A stretch of DNA of 64,000 nt from Chitinophaga sp. sic0106 (GTDB lineage: Bacteria > Bacteroidota > Bacteroidia > Chitinophagales > Chitinophagaceae). Under the pieces are notes generated by a model. The model had not been told where the DNA came from. It did no database searches and saw only the letters and a program-made list of their open reading frames with translations. The translations under genes were made by a program, and so were the position numbers. Below, piece by piece: positions 1 through 6,736 of this stretch. How positions within the stretch are numbered: the first letter of the stretch is position 1; each line of letters starts with the position of its first letter. The stretch covers positions 349,064-413,063 of the forward strand of contig NZ_JAHUWJ010000005.1 of NCBI RefSeq assembly GCF_019219075.1, written 5' to 3'.

Positions 1-425
1 CTACGCAACCTATCGTTGGTGGCGGTAATCCCATTACGCCACCTTATGGCAGCGTGATCACGCTCAAAAGCTCCAATAACCTGTATGTATGCAGCGAAAA
101 CGGTACCCAGGCGATGAATGCCAATCGCCCTGCTGCACAGGGCTGGGAGCAGTTCACCGTGATCAATCCTGGCACAGGTACCAATAAGGTTGTTTTGCAA
201 AATAGTGGATTCTATGTATGTTCTGAAAACGGTACACAAGCCATGAACTGCAACAGAACGGCGGTTGGTCCGTGGGAGCAGTTCGACTGGATCGATAACG
301 GGGATGGTACCATTTCTCTCCGTGGCAGCAACGGTGCCTATGTGAGCAGTGAAGGTGGTACCCAGGCAATGACCTGCACGCGTACTACTAAGGGCGCCAC
401 CGAAAAATTCAAGGTTAACCAATAA
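1..425 (+). CDS. C-terminal fragment of a secreted protein with a fascin-like beta-trefoil domain (partial)
   Basis: The reading frame is open from base 3 and runs in from outside the window, so only the last 140 or so residues are visible. They begin with a Gly/Pro/Thr-rich linker (VGGGNPITPPYG) and continue into three repeats of about 43 residues. The repeats share the pattern L-x-S-x-N-x-x-Y-V-x-S-E-x-G-T-Q-A-M, then N/T-x-x-R and W/T-E-x-F. This three-fold pattern is typical of fascin-like beta-trefoil modules, which in Bacteroidota often sit at the C-terminus of secreted glycoside hydrolases and probably bind polysaccharide. The catalytic part, if there is one, lies upstream of the window, so the enzyme family cannot be named. 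The frame ends at TAA and is followed at once by a strong terminator. Seen: repeats and linker. Inferred: secretion and carbohydrate binding. Confidence 0.8.
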   Translation, partial: TQPIVGGGNPITPPYGSVITLKSSNNLYVCSENGTQAMNANRPAAQGWEQFTVINPGTGTNKVVLQNSGFYVCSENGTQAMNCNRTAVGPWEQFDWIDNGDGTISLRGSNGAYVSSEGGTQAMTCTRTTKGATEKFKVNQ

Positions 426-450
426 ATCCTCCGCTGGAGGTGACAAGGAA

Positions 451-482
451 ACAGCGGGGCCAGGTGGCCTCGCTGTTTTTTT
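451..482 (+). terminator. Rho-independent terminator after the fascin-domain gene
   Basis: An 11-bp stem (ACAGCG plus GGGCC pairing with GGCCT plus CGCTGT, one G-T wobble) closes a four-base loop AGGT and is followed by seven T. It lies 25 bases after the stop codon. The T tract runs directly into the ATG of the next gene. Confidence 0.85.
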
Positions 483-1694
483 ATGTCTTATCTTCATGGT
501 ATGAGTTCAGTACGCTACGGTATCGATGTTTTATTGTCCACTCCGCCGGAATGGAAATCAGCCAGGATTGGCCTGGTAACTAACCATGCCGCCTGTACGT
601 CCGATTTTTTGCCTGTACGGAAAGCTTTGCTGGATAAAGGTTTTAAGGTTACGAAGTTGTTTTCTCCGGAGCATGGGCTGGATACGATTGGTGTGGATGG
701 TGCGGAAATGCATGACGGAATAGATGTATTAACAGGGCTGCCGGTAACGAGTTTGTACGGTGGCAAGCTGGCCCCGAACGCGCAGGATCTGGCAGATATC
801 GATATCGTACTGTTTGATATTCCGGATATTGGTTGCAGGTTTTATACCTATTTGTGGACCATGACTCACGTAATGGAGGCCTGTGCGCAGCATGGTAAAC
901 GGTTGGTGATTGCGGACCGGCCCAATCCCTTGTCCGGTGCCATGGTGTTGGCAGAAGGGCCCGGGCTGGAGGAGCGTTACAATAGTAGTTTTATAGGGAG
1001 ATGGAATATTCCCGTGAGGCATAGCTGCACGTTAGGGGAGCTGGCTGATTATTTTAAGTCTGCCGGCAGTAGCAGCATATTACGGGAACGGATAAACGAT
1101 TTTGATTTGACCATTATTCCCTGTGAAAACTGGCAACGTTCCTGGTTTTATCCGGATTGGAGTACATCGTTTGTACCCACTTCGCCTGCTATTCCTGGTT
1201 TTGAATCGGCGCTGTTATATCCGGGGCTTGGCCTGCTGGAAGCCACCAACATCAGCGAGGGGAGAGGCACGGCCACACCGTTTAGGGTGGCAGGTGCACC
1301 CTGGATGGATCATATACGCGTGGCCGTTATGCTCAATGAGCTACGTGCTGGCGTAACGGCCCGTCCGGTAAATTTCAAACCAACGGAAGGGAAGTATGCG
1401 CATCAAAAGTGTAATGGCGTTATGTTTCATGTAACGGACATACGGGAATTCAAACCTGTTACCTACGGTTGGCACCTGATCCGGGTGGTGAAGCAGCTGC
1501 ACCCGGGATGGTTTGAATGGGCGCCATATCCCACCTTTGTGAATCCAAACGGGGTACGGCACCTGGACTTACTATCAGGTTTGAAAGATGCAGAAACGCT
1601 GCTGAGTGAAACCGAAGCGTCAGGCGTCCACCGTTATACTGATGCGGGTAACTGGGAGGAACGGGTGAGTGCTTATTTATTGTATAATTTGTGA
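483..1694 (+). CDS. namZ: DUF1343 / NamZ-type exo-beta-N-acetylmuramidase
   Basis: This 403-residue protein matches the DUF1343 family, now known as the NamZ exo-beta-N-acetylmuramidases (GH171), which remove terminal MurNAc from peptidoglycan fragments during cell-wall recycling. Family features visible are the N-terminal Rossmann-like start (GLVTNHAA), the FSPEHGL motif near residue 60, the stretch LFDIPDIGCRFYTY near residue 115, and DRPNPL near residue 145. The C-terminal half contains PGLGLLEATNISEGRGT, also typical. Many relatives carry a signal peptide, but no convincing one follows this start, so the protein may be cytoplasmic. The ATG at 483 touches the preceding terminator; a second in-frame ATG at 501 is a possible alternative. 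No Shine-Dalgarno is visible before either, which is common in Bacteroidota. The gene converges with the next, leaving only 9 bases between stops. Confidence 0.85.
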   Translation: MSYLHGMSSVRYGIDVLLSTPPEWKSARIGLVTNHAACTSDFLPVRKALLDKGFKVTKLFSPEHGLDTIGVDGAEMHDGIDVLTGLPVTSLYGGKLAPNAQDLADIDIVLFDIPDIGCRFYTYLWTMTHVMEACAQHGKRLVIADRPNPLSGAMVLAEGPGLEERYNSSFIGRWNIPVRHSCTLGELADYFKSAGSSSILRERINDFDLTIIPCENWQRSWFYPDWSTSFVPTSPAIPGFESALLYPGLGLLEATNISEGRGTATPFRVAGAPWMDHIRVAVMLNELRAGVTARPVNFKPTEGKYAHQKCNGVMFHVTDIREFKPVTYGWHLIRVVKQLHPGWFEWAPYPTFVNPNGVRHLDLLSGLKDAETLLSETEASGVHRYTDAGNWEERVSAYLLYNL

Positions 1695-1703
1695 TACAAC
1701 TAC

Positions 1704-2378
1704 TTACCAGAATTTCCACCAGGGATTAGAAACAAACATTGGCTTCGCCACAACTCTAATGCGTTGTTTTTGTGGAATGAAATAGCTGAATCCCTTCATT
1801 GTTGCACCAAAAAAGACTTCTTCTTCCAATCTGTCCAGTGGAGCGCCAAAGTAGCGGCTGGCTACATCGAATACCAGGTTTTCGCCTACCTGGTCTTCCA
1901 TATATGTTTCGCCGTCTATTATATATAAACGATTGCCATCTTCATCAATAGATGATTTTTCTAGCAATGGAAGTTCCTCTTGAAGGGCAGTTCCAAAGTC
2001 CAAAGTGGTTCCAGTATCTGCTGATCCGGCTCTGGCCCGTACTTTTATGCCGTTTTGGATGATGGAGTATCCCCAGAAATTTACGGTACTATGTAGCACC
2101 AGCGTACAGATTTCTGCGTTGGGAAACTCCTGTATCAATATTGCTTCCATAGGGGATATCTCGCTGGTAAGATTGATTTCGGGCAGATAAAAATCCGTTA
2201 TCACCAGGCAATTTTGTACATGGCCAATGTAGATTTTTCCTTGATCAGGATAGATGGCGCGGTTCATTGAATCTTCGGCCGCAGGCTGCAAGTCAGGTAG
2301 ATTCAGCTGTCCCAGGAGGTGATCGAACTCAATGTTTGACGAAGGAGAGATAATGATGGTAAATACTTTCCAGCCCAT
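1704..2378 (-). CDS. Conserved hypothetical protein, 224 aa
   Basis: I do not recognise the family. The protein is soluble-looking, acidic and without signal peptide or membrane helices. It has mixed alpha/beta character, an early hydrophobic strand (VFTIIISPSS), a central region NAEICTLVLHSTVNFWGYSI, and a C-terminus ending in aromatic residues (NPWWKFW). It follows the M50-like membrane protein with a 12-base gap on the same strand, so the two are probably one operon. This suggests a partner or substrate relationship, but no function can be read from the sequence. Confidence 0.6.
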   Translation of the reverse strand: MGWKVFTIIISPSSNIEFDHLLGQLNLPDLQPAAEDSMNRAIYPDQGKIYIGHVQNCLVITDFYLPEINLTSEISPMEAILIQEFPNAEICTLVLHSTVNFWGYSIIQNGIKVRARAGSADTGTTLDFGTALQEELPLLEKSSIDEDGNRLYIIDGETYMEDQVGENLVFDVASRYFGAPLDRLEEEVFFGATMKGFSYFIPQKQRIRVVAKPMFVSNPWWKFW

Positions 2379-2390
2379 TTGTGATTCCTT

Positions 2391-2951
2391 TTAAATTCTT
2401 CTTAAATTATTTTTCTTCTTTTTACCTTTCATTAACGCGTTTTCTTCCCGCCAGTCACGAATCAACTCCAGTAATATTTTACCATCGCTTTTTATAACTG
2501 AGTAATCAGAAGAGGCAATCGTTCTTGGTATAAGATTGTTAAAGAGATCAAAGGTGGAACTGATTAGAAACATACCAAAGATATATCTAAAGAATCCATG
2601 CATGTCAAACAAACATACCAATGTTAGTCCAACAGCGGCTACTATTAAGGAAAATACAGGCCCAGCCAAAACCTGGATGATAGTTTGCTGCAGTGTCATG
2701 TAGTCCGCTTCACACACACATAGCCCTTTGTTCCAGGTAAGTGGATTACGTTTAATATATATTTCCAATAGGCCGTGGCTGAGTCTTATGCACCGCCGTT
2801 CATCGCCATAGGAGCCAACAAAAATGGTCACTGGCATCTGAGTGTATTTCATAGCCGGCAAGGCATGGCCTAACTCATGAAAGAAAATGCAAAAAAACCT
2901 TACAATGCCGAAGGTGGCAATAAGAGTGAGGATGATAAATAGGTCTGTCAA
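2391..2951 (-). CDS. M50-like (site-2-protease type) membrane metalloprotease, putative
   Basis: The protein has 186 residues and an N-terminal hydrophobic helix that carries HELGH at residues 25-29, the HExxH zinc motif in the position expected for M50 intramembrane proteases. Two further hydrophobic segments lie around residues 90-115 and 122-140. Near residue 150 comes a segment SDYSVIKSDG that could supply the third zinc ligand, an Asp, as in the NPxxxxDG motif of the family, although the motif is degenerate. The C-terminus is very basic (KGKKKKNNLRR). The family cleaves transmembrane segments of regulators or housekeeping proteins; the substrate here is unknown. It is the first gene of a likely two-gene operon with the 224-residue protein. 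Confidence 0.65.
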   Translation of the reverse strand: MTDLFIILTLIATFGIVRFFCIFFHELGHALPAMKYTQMPVTIFVGSYGDERRCIRLSHGLLEIYIKRNPLTWNKGLCVCEADYMTLQQTIIQVLAGPVFSLIVAAVGLTLVCLFDMHGFFRYIFGMFLISSTFDLFNNLIPRTIASSDYSVIKSDGKILLELIRDWREENALMKGKKKKNNLRRI

Positions 2952-2980
2952 TGAATTGCTGTTTAGGTATAGGAATCCAG

Positions 2981-2988
2981 CAAATATA
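2981..2988 (-). promoter_or_regulatory. Candidate -7 box of the M50-like operon
   Basis: On the minus strand this reads TATATTTG, a perfect match to the Bacteroidota -7 consensus TAnnTTTG, 30 bases upstream of the M50-like ATG. No good -33 TTTG is seen at the expected spacing, so the call rests on one box. Confidence 0.4.
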
Positions 2989-3040
2989 GCAGATATGATC
3001 TACACCTTTCCATCTTTACAATGCTTGATAAGTTAATTCA

Positions 3041-3056
3041 CCAATGGGCCCATTGG
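3041..3056. repeat. Perfect 16-bp palindrome between the M50-like operon and the DHFR-like gene
   Basis: CCAATGGGCCCATTGG is self-complementary along its whole length with no loop. It lies 19 bases after the stop of the DHFR-like gene and about 90 bases upstream of the M50-like start. It could act as an operator or as part of a 3' end. There is no T tract, so it is not a standard terminator. Confidence 0.5.
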
Positions 3057-3074
3057 ATTTACTTTCTCTCTTTT

Positions 3075-3584
3075 TTATTTCTTAGTGAGATGCAATTGCA
3101 GCATGTCATCGCGCAACCGGTCAGCTGTTTGTATCTCAAAACGTGATGCCAGTTCCGTGTTTGTTCCTAAAACGCCGCCATCGCCTACCACCAGCGGATG
3201 AATGTTGAAATAAATATCCGTCACCAGGTCCTGGTTAATAAAAGCATTGTAGGTATGCGTGCCACCACCTACAATAACTTCCTGGAAACCCTTTGTGGCC
3301 AGGTAGTCAATGGCCTCCTGCGGCGTTTGTACTATCTTGATTCCATCCATATTTGCGGCGGAGGACGAGAGCAGCACAAGGGTAATGCCTGCAAAATATC
3401 CGTTTGGATCAGTCAGGAATTGTTGCAGCAGGTCAAACGTTTTTTTGCCCACCACCAGGTTGCCCGCCTGGCCCACCAGCTGCATAAATATGGAAGAGGC
3501 TTCCTGCGGAATCTGGTGATTGGGATTGGTGGCCAGCAGTACTTTTCCGTTGGCCGAAATGTTCGCGATCAGTGTTACTTTCAT
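3075..3584 (-). CDS. Dihydrofolate reductase-like (RibD C-terminal domain) protein
   Basis: At 169 residues this is a stand-alone RibD-C/DHFR fold protein. It starts MKVTLIANIS, has the NADPH-contacting stretch NLVVGKKTFD around residues 42-51, and the glycine motif VIVGGGTHTYNAF around residues 109-121. DIYFNIHPLVVGDG follows, where the family normally has the conserved helix-strand pair. Such proteins are usually NADPH-dependent reductases of unknown substrate, and are commonly annotated dihydrofolate reductase family without proven DHFR activity. It is transcribed divergently from an HxlR regulator, an arrangement that often means direct control by that regulator and a redox or xenobiotic stress role. 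Confidence 0.8.
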   Translation of the reverse strand: MKVTLIANISANGKVLLATNPNHQIPQEASSIFMQLVGQAGNLVVGKKTFDLLQQFLTDPNGYFAGITLVLLSSSAANMDGIKIVQTPQEAIDYLATKGFQEVIVGGGTHTYNAFINQDLVTDIYFNIHPLVVGDGGVLGTNTELASRFEIQTADRLRDDMLQLHLTKK

Positions 3585-3609
3585 CTTTTACAGTGATATT
3601 ATTTGTCTG

Positions 3610-3617
3610 CAAAACTA
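3610..3617 (-). promoter_or_regulatory. Candidate -7 box of the DHFR-like gene
   Basis: The minus strand reads TAGTTTTG, a perfect TAnnTTTG match, 25 bases before the ATG. It lies in the 93-base divergent region shared with the HxlR gene. The -33 element is not clear. Confidence 0.4.
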
Positions 3618-3677
3618 TCCTATCTTTAGGGGACAGGCACTATCCGTTACCTCCAGGAAAGTAAACAATACCATCGT

Positions 3678-4031
3678 ATGAAATTGATAAGCGGCTGTGA
3701 AGCCAGTACAACCAGAGAGCGAACATTGGCACTTAGAGATGCCATTGAACTGCTGGGTGGCAAATGGAGAATAAGTATTCTTCAGTATTTGTCGTTCGGT
3801 ACCATGCGCTTTAAGGATTTGCAGGAAAATATTGATGGCATTTCTCCGAAAGTGCTGACGAAAGAGTTGCAGGACCTGGAGCAGAACAAACTGATCATTA
3901 GAACAGTGAACAATACCAGGCCGGTAACGGTTTCGTACTCGCTTACAGCGCATGCATATGAAACACAGGCGGTGTATAATGCGCTGTTGGAATTTGGTGC
4001 AAAGCACCGCCAATTGATTAAAGGGAAGTAA
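3678..4031 (+). CDS. HxlR-family winged-helix transcriptional regulator
   Basis: This 117-residue protein has the HxlR architecture. A cysteine near the N-terminus (C7) precedes AIELLGGKWRISILQYLSFGTMRFKDL, where the GGKW motif and the following helix are diagnostic. Next come the recognition-helix region ISPKVLTKELQDLEQNKLI and the wing ending YSLTAHA. HxlR proteins bind DNA as dimers and often sense electrophiles or oxidants through the N-terminal cysteine. Its divergent neighbour encodes a reductase-like protein and is the likely target. The stop codon lies one base from the stop of the convergent alpha/beta hydrolase gene, leaving no room for a separate terminator. Confidence 0.88.
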   Translation: MKLISGCEASTTRERTLALRDAIELLGGKWRISILQYLSFGTMRFKDLQENIDGISPKVLTKELQDLEQNKLIIRTVNNTRPVTVSYSLTAHAYETQAVYNALLEFGAKHRQLIKGK

Positions 4032-4032
4032 G

Positions 4033-4875
4033 TTACTTGTCCAAAAAGCTTGCTACCATTGGCATTACATAGCTTGCCTGTTTGGAACCTATCTTCACGG
4101 TTGTAATTTCTTCCAGGTATTCCCCATGAATGCCCGGGATAATGGCCAGTTCCGCATGCGGGAGCATTCTGCTCAGCATAATGCCATGCTCCGGTTTTAT
4201 CACATCCTTATCCGCTAAAATAATGAGGACCGGAGCCTGAATACCTTTCAACTGTTCATCCGGGATATCCTTGAAGTTAACCATGCGTTTTGCGTCTTTA
4301 TCGTGCATGGTTTGTAGTCCATTTGCATCATTTTTTACCTGCAGGTAGGCCGTTTTTAATTCGGGTGGCATGTTGGAGAGCTGCGCTTTCTGCATAACGT
4401 CCCAGAACCAGTCAGGCATCCCATTGCGCTTGCAAAGTACGGACCCCAGTACCAGCTTATTCACCAGTTCCGGATGGCGGATCGCAATCTGGCAGGTGGT
4501 GGTAGCGCCATTACTGAATCCCAGGAAGTCGGCCTTGTCAATTCCCAATTGTTTCAAGAGCGCGGCTACATCGTCCGCATCCTGCTCAAAAGTCTCGTCC
4601 GCTGGCCTGTCGCTGGTGCGCCCATGGGCCTGTAGTTCCACTGCTATTACTTTTCTGTTTTGGGAGAGATAGGGGAGCGCCCTGCCAAAAGTGCTTTGTA
4701 TGGTAGAACCGCCGCCATGCAGTAGTACCAGGGGCTTGCCCTCACCGTAAATTTCATAGTACATGCTGATGCCGTTAACAGCTGCATGGCCGCTGCGATG
4801 CGGCAGTGAGTCGGATGGTTGTGCGTACGCGTAGGAAGCTGCCATAAAAAATGTTATTAGCAAGATTTTTTTCAT
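4033..4875 (-). CDS. Secreted alpha/beta hydrolase
   Basis: The 280-residue protein starts with a signal peptide (MKKILLITFFMAASYAYAQ, cleavage near residue 18) and then an alpha/beta-hydrolase fold. The oxyanion-hole motif LLHGGG is at about residues 51-56, the nucleophile elbow is GFSNG with Ser121, the probable acid is Asp224 in ILADKD, and the histidine is His250 in PGIHGE. The lid region lies between about residues 145 and 205. The substrate is unknown; the closest general types are proline iminopeptidase-like and carboxylesterase-like hydrolases. It is the last gene of a minus-strand operon behind an ArsR repressor and an SRPBCC protein, with an 11-base gap to the latter. Confidence 0.85.
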   Translation of the reverse strand: MKKILLITFFMAASYAYAQPSDSLPHRSGHAAVNGISMYYEIYGEGKPLVLLHGGGSTIQSTFGRALPYLSQNRKVIAVELQAHGRTSDRPADETFEQDADDVAALLKQLGIDKADFLGFSNGATTTCQIAIRHPELVNKLVLGSVLCKRNGMPDWFWDVMQKAQLSNMPPELKTAYLQVKNDANGLQTMHDKDAKRMVNFKDIPDEQLKGIQAPVLIILADKDVIKPEHGIMLSRMLPHAELAIIPGIHGEYLEEITTVKIGSKQASYVMPMVASFLDK

Positions 4876-4886
4876 GAGTTACAATT

Positions 4887-5369
4887 TTAAGCTATTATGG
4901 TGCGCAAATTTTCCAGCATCTGCAGCCAGCTTGGATAGGCGCCCGTTTTCGTAGCCAGCGACTGTGAAACCGTTTGGCGAAGTTGTAGTTTGGTGGCACC
5001 ATTATCTTCCGAGAATGTAACGGTCACCGTAGTTTCACCAGGCCAATCCGTGTCCATGCCGATATCAGCCGGGTTTATTGGTTGCCCGTTCTCGTCGGCA
5101 TTGATAAGGGTGAACACTATTTTACGGTTAGGAATTATTTCCAGGTACTCGCCAATACACCAGCAGTCACCATGTACGGGATTGGAAATACAGGAATGAA
5201 ATTTTCCGCCTGTTTTTATGTCCAGCTTTTTGTAGCGAATGGTGCAACCTTCCGGGGCATACCAGCGCATCAGTTTATCCGGATCAGTCCAGGCGCTGAA
5301 CACCCGGTCAATGCTGGCGTTGAAGGTTTCTTCAATAAATACTTCCTTGTTTTGAACAGCGTTTGCCAT
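4887..5369 (-). CDS. SRPBCC / AHSA1-like domain protein
   Basis: At 160 residues this is a single START-like domain of the activator-of-Hsp90-ATPase-homologue type. The signature FNASIDRVFSAWTDPDKLMRWYAPEG lies near the N-terminus, followed by the central strands with KTGGKFHS and the C-terminal helix GAYPSWLQMLENL. These small cavity proteins bind hydrophobic ligands and very often follow an ArsR gene, as here with a 3-base gap. The ligand and role are not known for most members. Confidence 0.88.
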   Translation of the reverse strand: MANAVQNKEVFIEETFNASIDRVFSAWTDPDKLMRWYAPEGCTIRYKKLDIKTGGKFHSCISNPVHGDCWCIGEYLEIIPNRKIVFTLINADENGQPINPADIGMDTDWPGETTVTVTFSEDNGATKLQLRQTVSQSLATKTGAYPSWLQMLENLRTIIA

Positions 5370-5372
5370 ATG

Positions 5373-5720
5373 TTACTTTTTTGATTTTTTATGGATAGTG
5401 GGCTGTTTGGCTTCCTCTTCCAGGAAACCTTTGAGGGCTTTGAGTCGGCTCGTCCATAGCTGATGGTACTGTTGCACCCATTCATGCACTTCGTTGAGCT
5501 TGTCCAGTCGTGCCTCGCACAAGCGTTCCCTTCCTTGCTGCTTTATACTCAGCAGGCCGCACTCCGTCAGGATTTTCAGGTGCAGGGAAATCGCCTGCCT
5601 ACTCACCTCAAATTGCGCTGCAATCGCGTTTACGTTTACCGGTTGCTCCGCAATCATTCCTATTATCGCCCGCCTGGTAGGGTCAGCTATTGCCTGAAAT
5701 ACATCTCTTCTTGCTTCCAT
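5373..5720 (-). CDS. ArsR-family winged-helix repressor
   Basis: The start MEARRDVFQAIADPTRRAIIGMI is characteristic of the ArsR subgroup paired with SRPBCC proteins. An in-frame ATG three codons upstream (5729) is less typical of the family. The recognition region is FEVSRQAISLHLKIL at about residues 35-50, and the wing follows with LLSIKQQGRERLCEARL. No Cys pair of the metal-sensing type is present, so it is probably not a metal sensor. The protein heads a three-gene operon and very likely represses it, because its promoter is embedded in two inverted repeats immediately upstream. Confidence 0.88.
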   Translation of the reverse strand: MEARRDVFQAIADPTRRAIIGMIAEQPVNVNAIAAQFEVSRQAISLHLKILTECGLLSIKQQGRERLCEARLDKLNEVHEWVQQYHQLWTSRLKALKGFLEEEAKQPTIHKKSKK

Positions 5721-5735
5721 GATATGCAATCATTT

Positions 5736-5773
5736 ACTTGCAAATATATATGCAAGTATTTGCTTGCGCAAAT
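5736..5773. promoter_or_regulatory. Tandem inverted repeats, candidate ArsR operators
   Basis: Two dyads lie side by side. The first, 5736-5757, is ACTTGCA, 8 bases, TGCAAGT. The second, 5758-5773, is ATTTGC, 4 bases, GCAAAT. Both use a TTGC/GCAA core. The first covers the -7 box and the second covers the -33 box of the operon promoter, the layout expected for autorepression. That ArsR binds them is inferred. Confidence 0.6.
5741..5772 (-). promoter_or_regulatory. Promoter of the ArsR-SRPBCC-hydrolase operon
   Basis: Reading the minus strand, TTTG (5769-5772) is followed after exactly 20 bases by TATATTTG (5741-5748). This is a full match to the Bacteroidota promoter pattern TTTG-N(17-23)-TAnnTTTG. 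Transcription would start about 10-15 bases before the repressor's start codon. Confidence 0.75.
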
Positions 5774-5824
5774 TTATTTTTGGAGACCTGCCTATACCAT
5801 TCATTGTCGTAATTTTATTGCATC

Positions 5825-6625
5825 ATGCAAGCGCCCGACATACACCATAAAGAATTTGCACCTCCTGCATCATTACAGGATGCTATCAGCTGTATCTGGT
5901 ATACGGTGAGGGACTTCGGCGCACTGCAAACAGGGTTTGAGGTGCTACCCGATGGTTATGCGGAAATCATTTTTCACTTCGGCGACACCTGTGATATGTT
6001 TTACAACGGCCGGTTACATCCTATACCATCCCCGTTCATAATGGGGCTACTAAACCAACCCGTACACATTTATGCAAAAAACAAACTGGTGGTAATAGGC
6101 ATCCGCTGCTACCCCTGGACGATCTTTGATCTGCTGGGCCTGCCCACCGGGCAATATGGCGTACAGCTGTTTGATCATCCTGTAGCAGCGCTTCAAGGCA
6201 CTTTAGCTAAACTGGTACATGCAGAAAAACTGGACGAAGCTGTGGCCCTGCTGATGCAATATTTTTCAGATACCACTGCTGCCAACACCACTGACGCCAC
6301 CCTTATTAAAGCAGGTGCCGCTATGAGAGCTGCCAACGGCACCCTGCCGGTAGCACAGGTAGCAGCCGCTGCACACGCCACCGTACGTACCCTGGAACGG
6401 AAATTCAAACAGTCCTCTGGTTTCACCGTAAAAGATGTATCCGGTCTGATACGCTTTGAACAGGTGCGTAACCACCTGTGGCTCTATCCGGATGTCAACA
6501 TCGCAGGACTGGCCCTGGAACTGGGATACACGGATCAATCCCACCTGAGCCGGGAATTTAAACGTTATAGTCACACTACACCCGCCGCCTTCGCCAAACG
6601 CCCGCCTGACGATCAACGGTTGTAG
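5825..6625 (+). CDS. AraC-family transcriptional regulator (DUF6597-type N-terminus)
   Basis: The 266-residue protein has an N-terminal sensing domain of the DUF6597 type (EVLPDGYAEIIFHFGD near residue 40, then PIPSPFIMGLLNQP) and a C-terminal AraC double helix-turn-helix domain. The latter includes VAQVAAAAHATVRTLERKFKQ and, at the end, IAGLALELGYTDQSHLSREFKR, the diagnostic second helix-turn-helix. It is divergent from the ArsR operon across a 95-base region and may start from a TATTTTTG box at 5775-5782. The flavoprotein monooxygenase gene 111 bases downstream is the obvious candidate target. Confidence 0.88.
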   Translation: MQAPDIHHKEFAPPASLQDAISCIWYTVRDFGALQTGFEVLPDGYAEIIFHFGDTCDMFYNGRLHPIPSPFIMGLLNQPVHIYAKNKLVVIGIRCYPWTIFDLLGLPTGQYGVQLFDHPVAALQGTLAKLVHAEKLDEAVALLMQYFSDTTAANTTDATLIKAGAAMRAANGTLPVAQVAAAAHATVRTLERKFKQSSGFTVKDVSGLIRFEQVRNHLWLYPDVNIAGLALELGYTDQSHLSREFKRYSHTTPAAFAKRPPDDQRL

Positions 6626-6736
6626 GTCCATCAGGCATGAAAGCTCCTATTAAATCGAAAAACCATTTTGTCGCATTTTTACAAGCCTTCCTGCCTACCA
6701 TATCGGAATTTTGTGTTTCAATTTTCAATAGAAACC

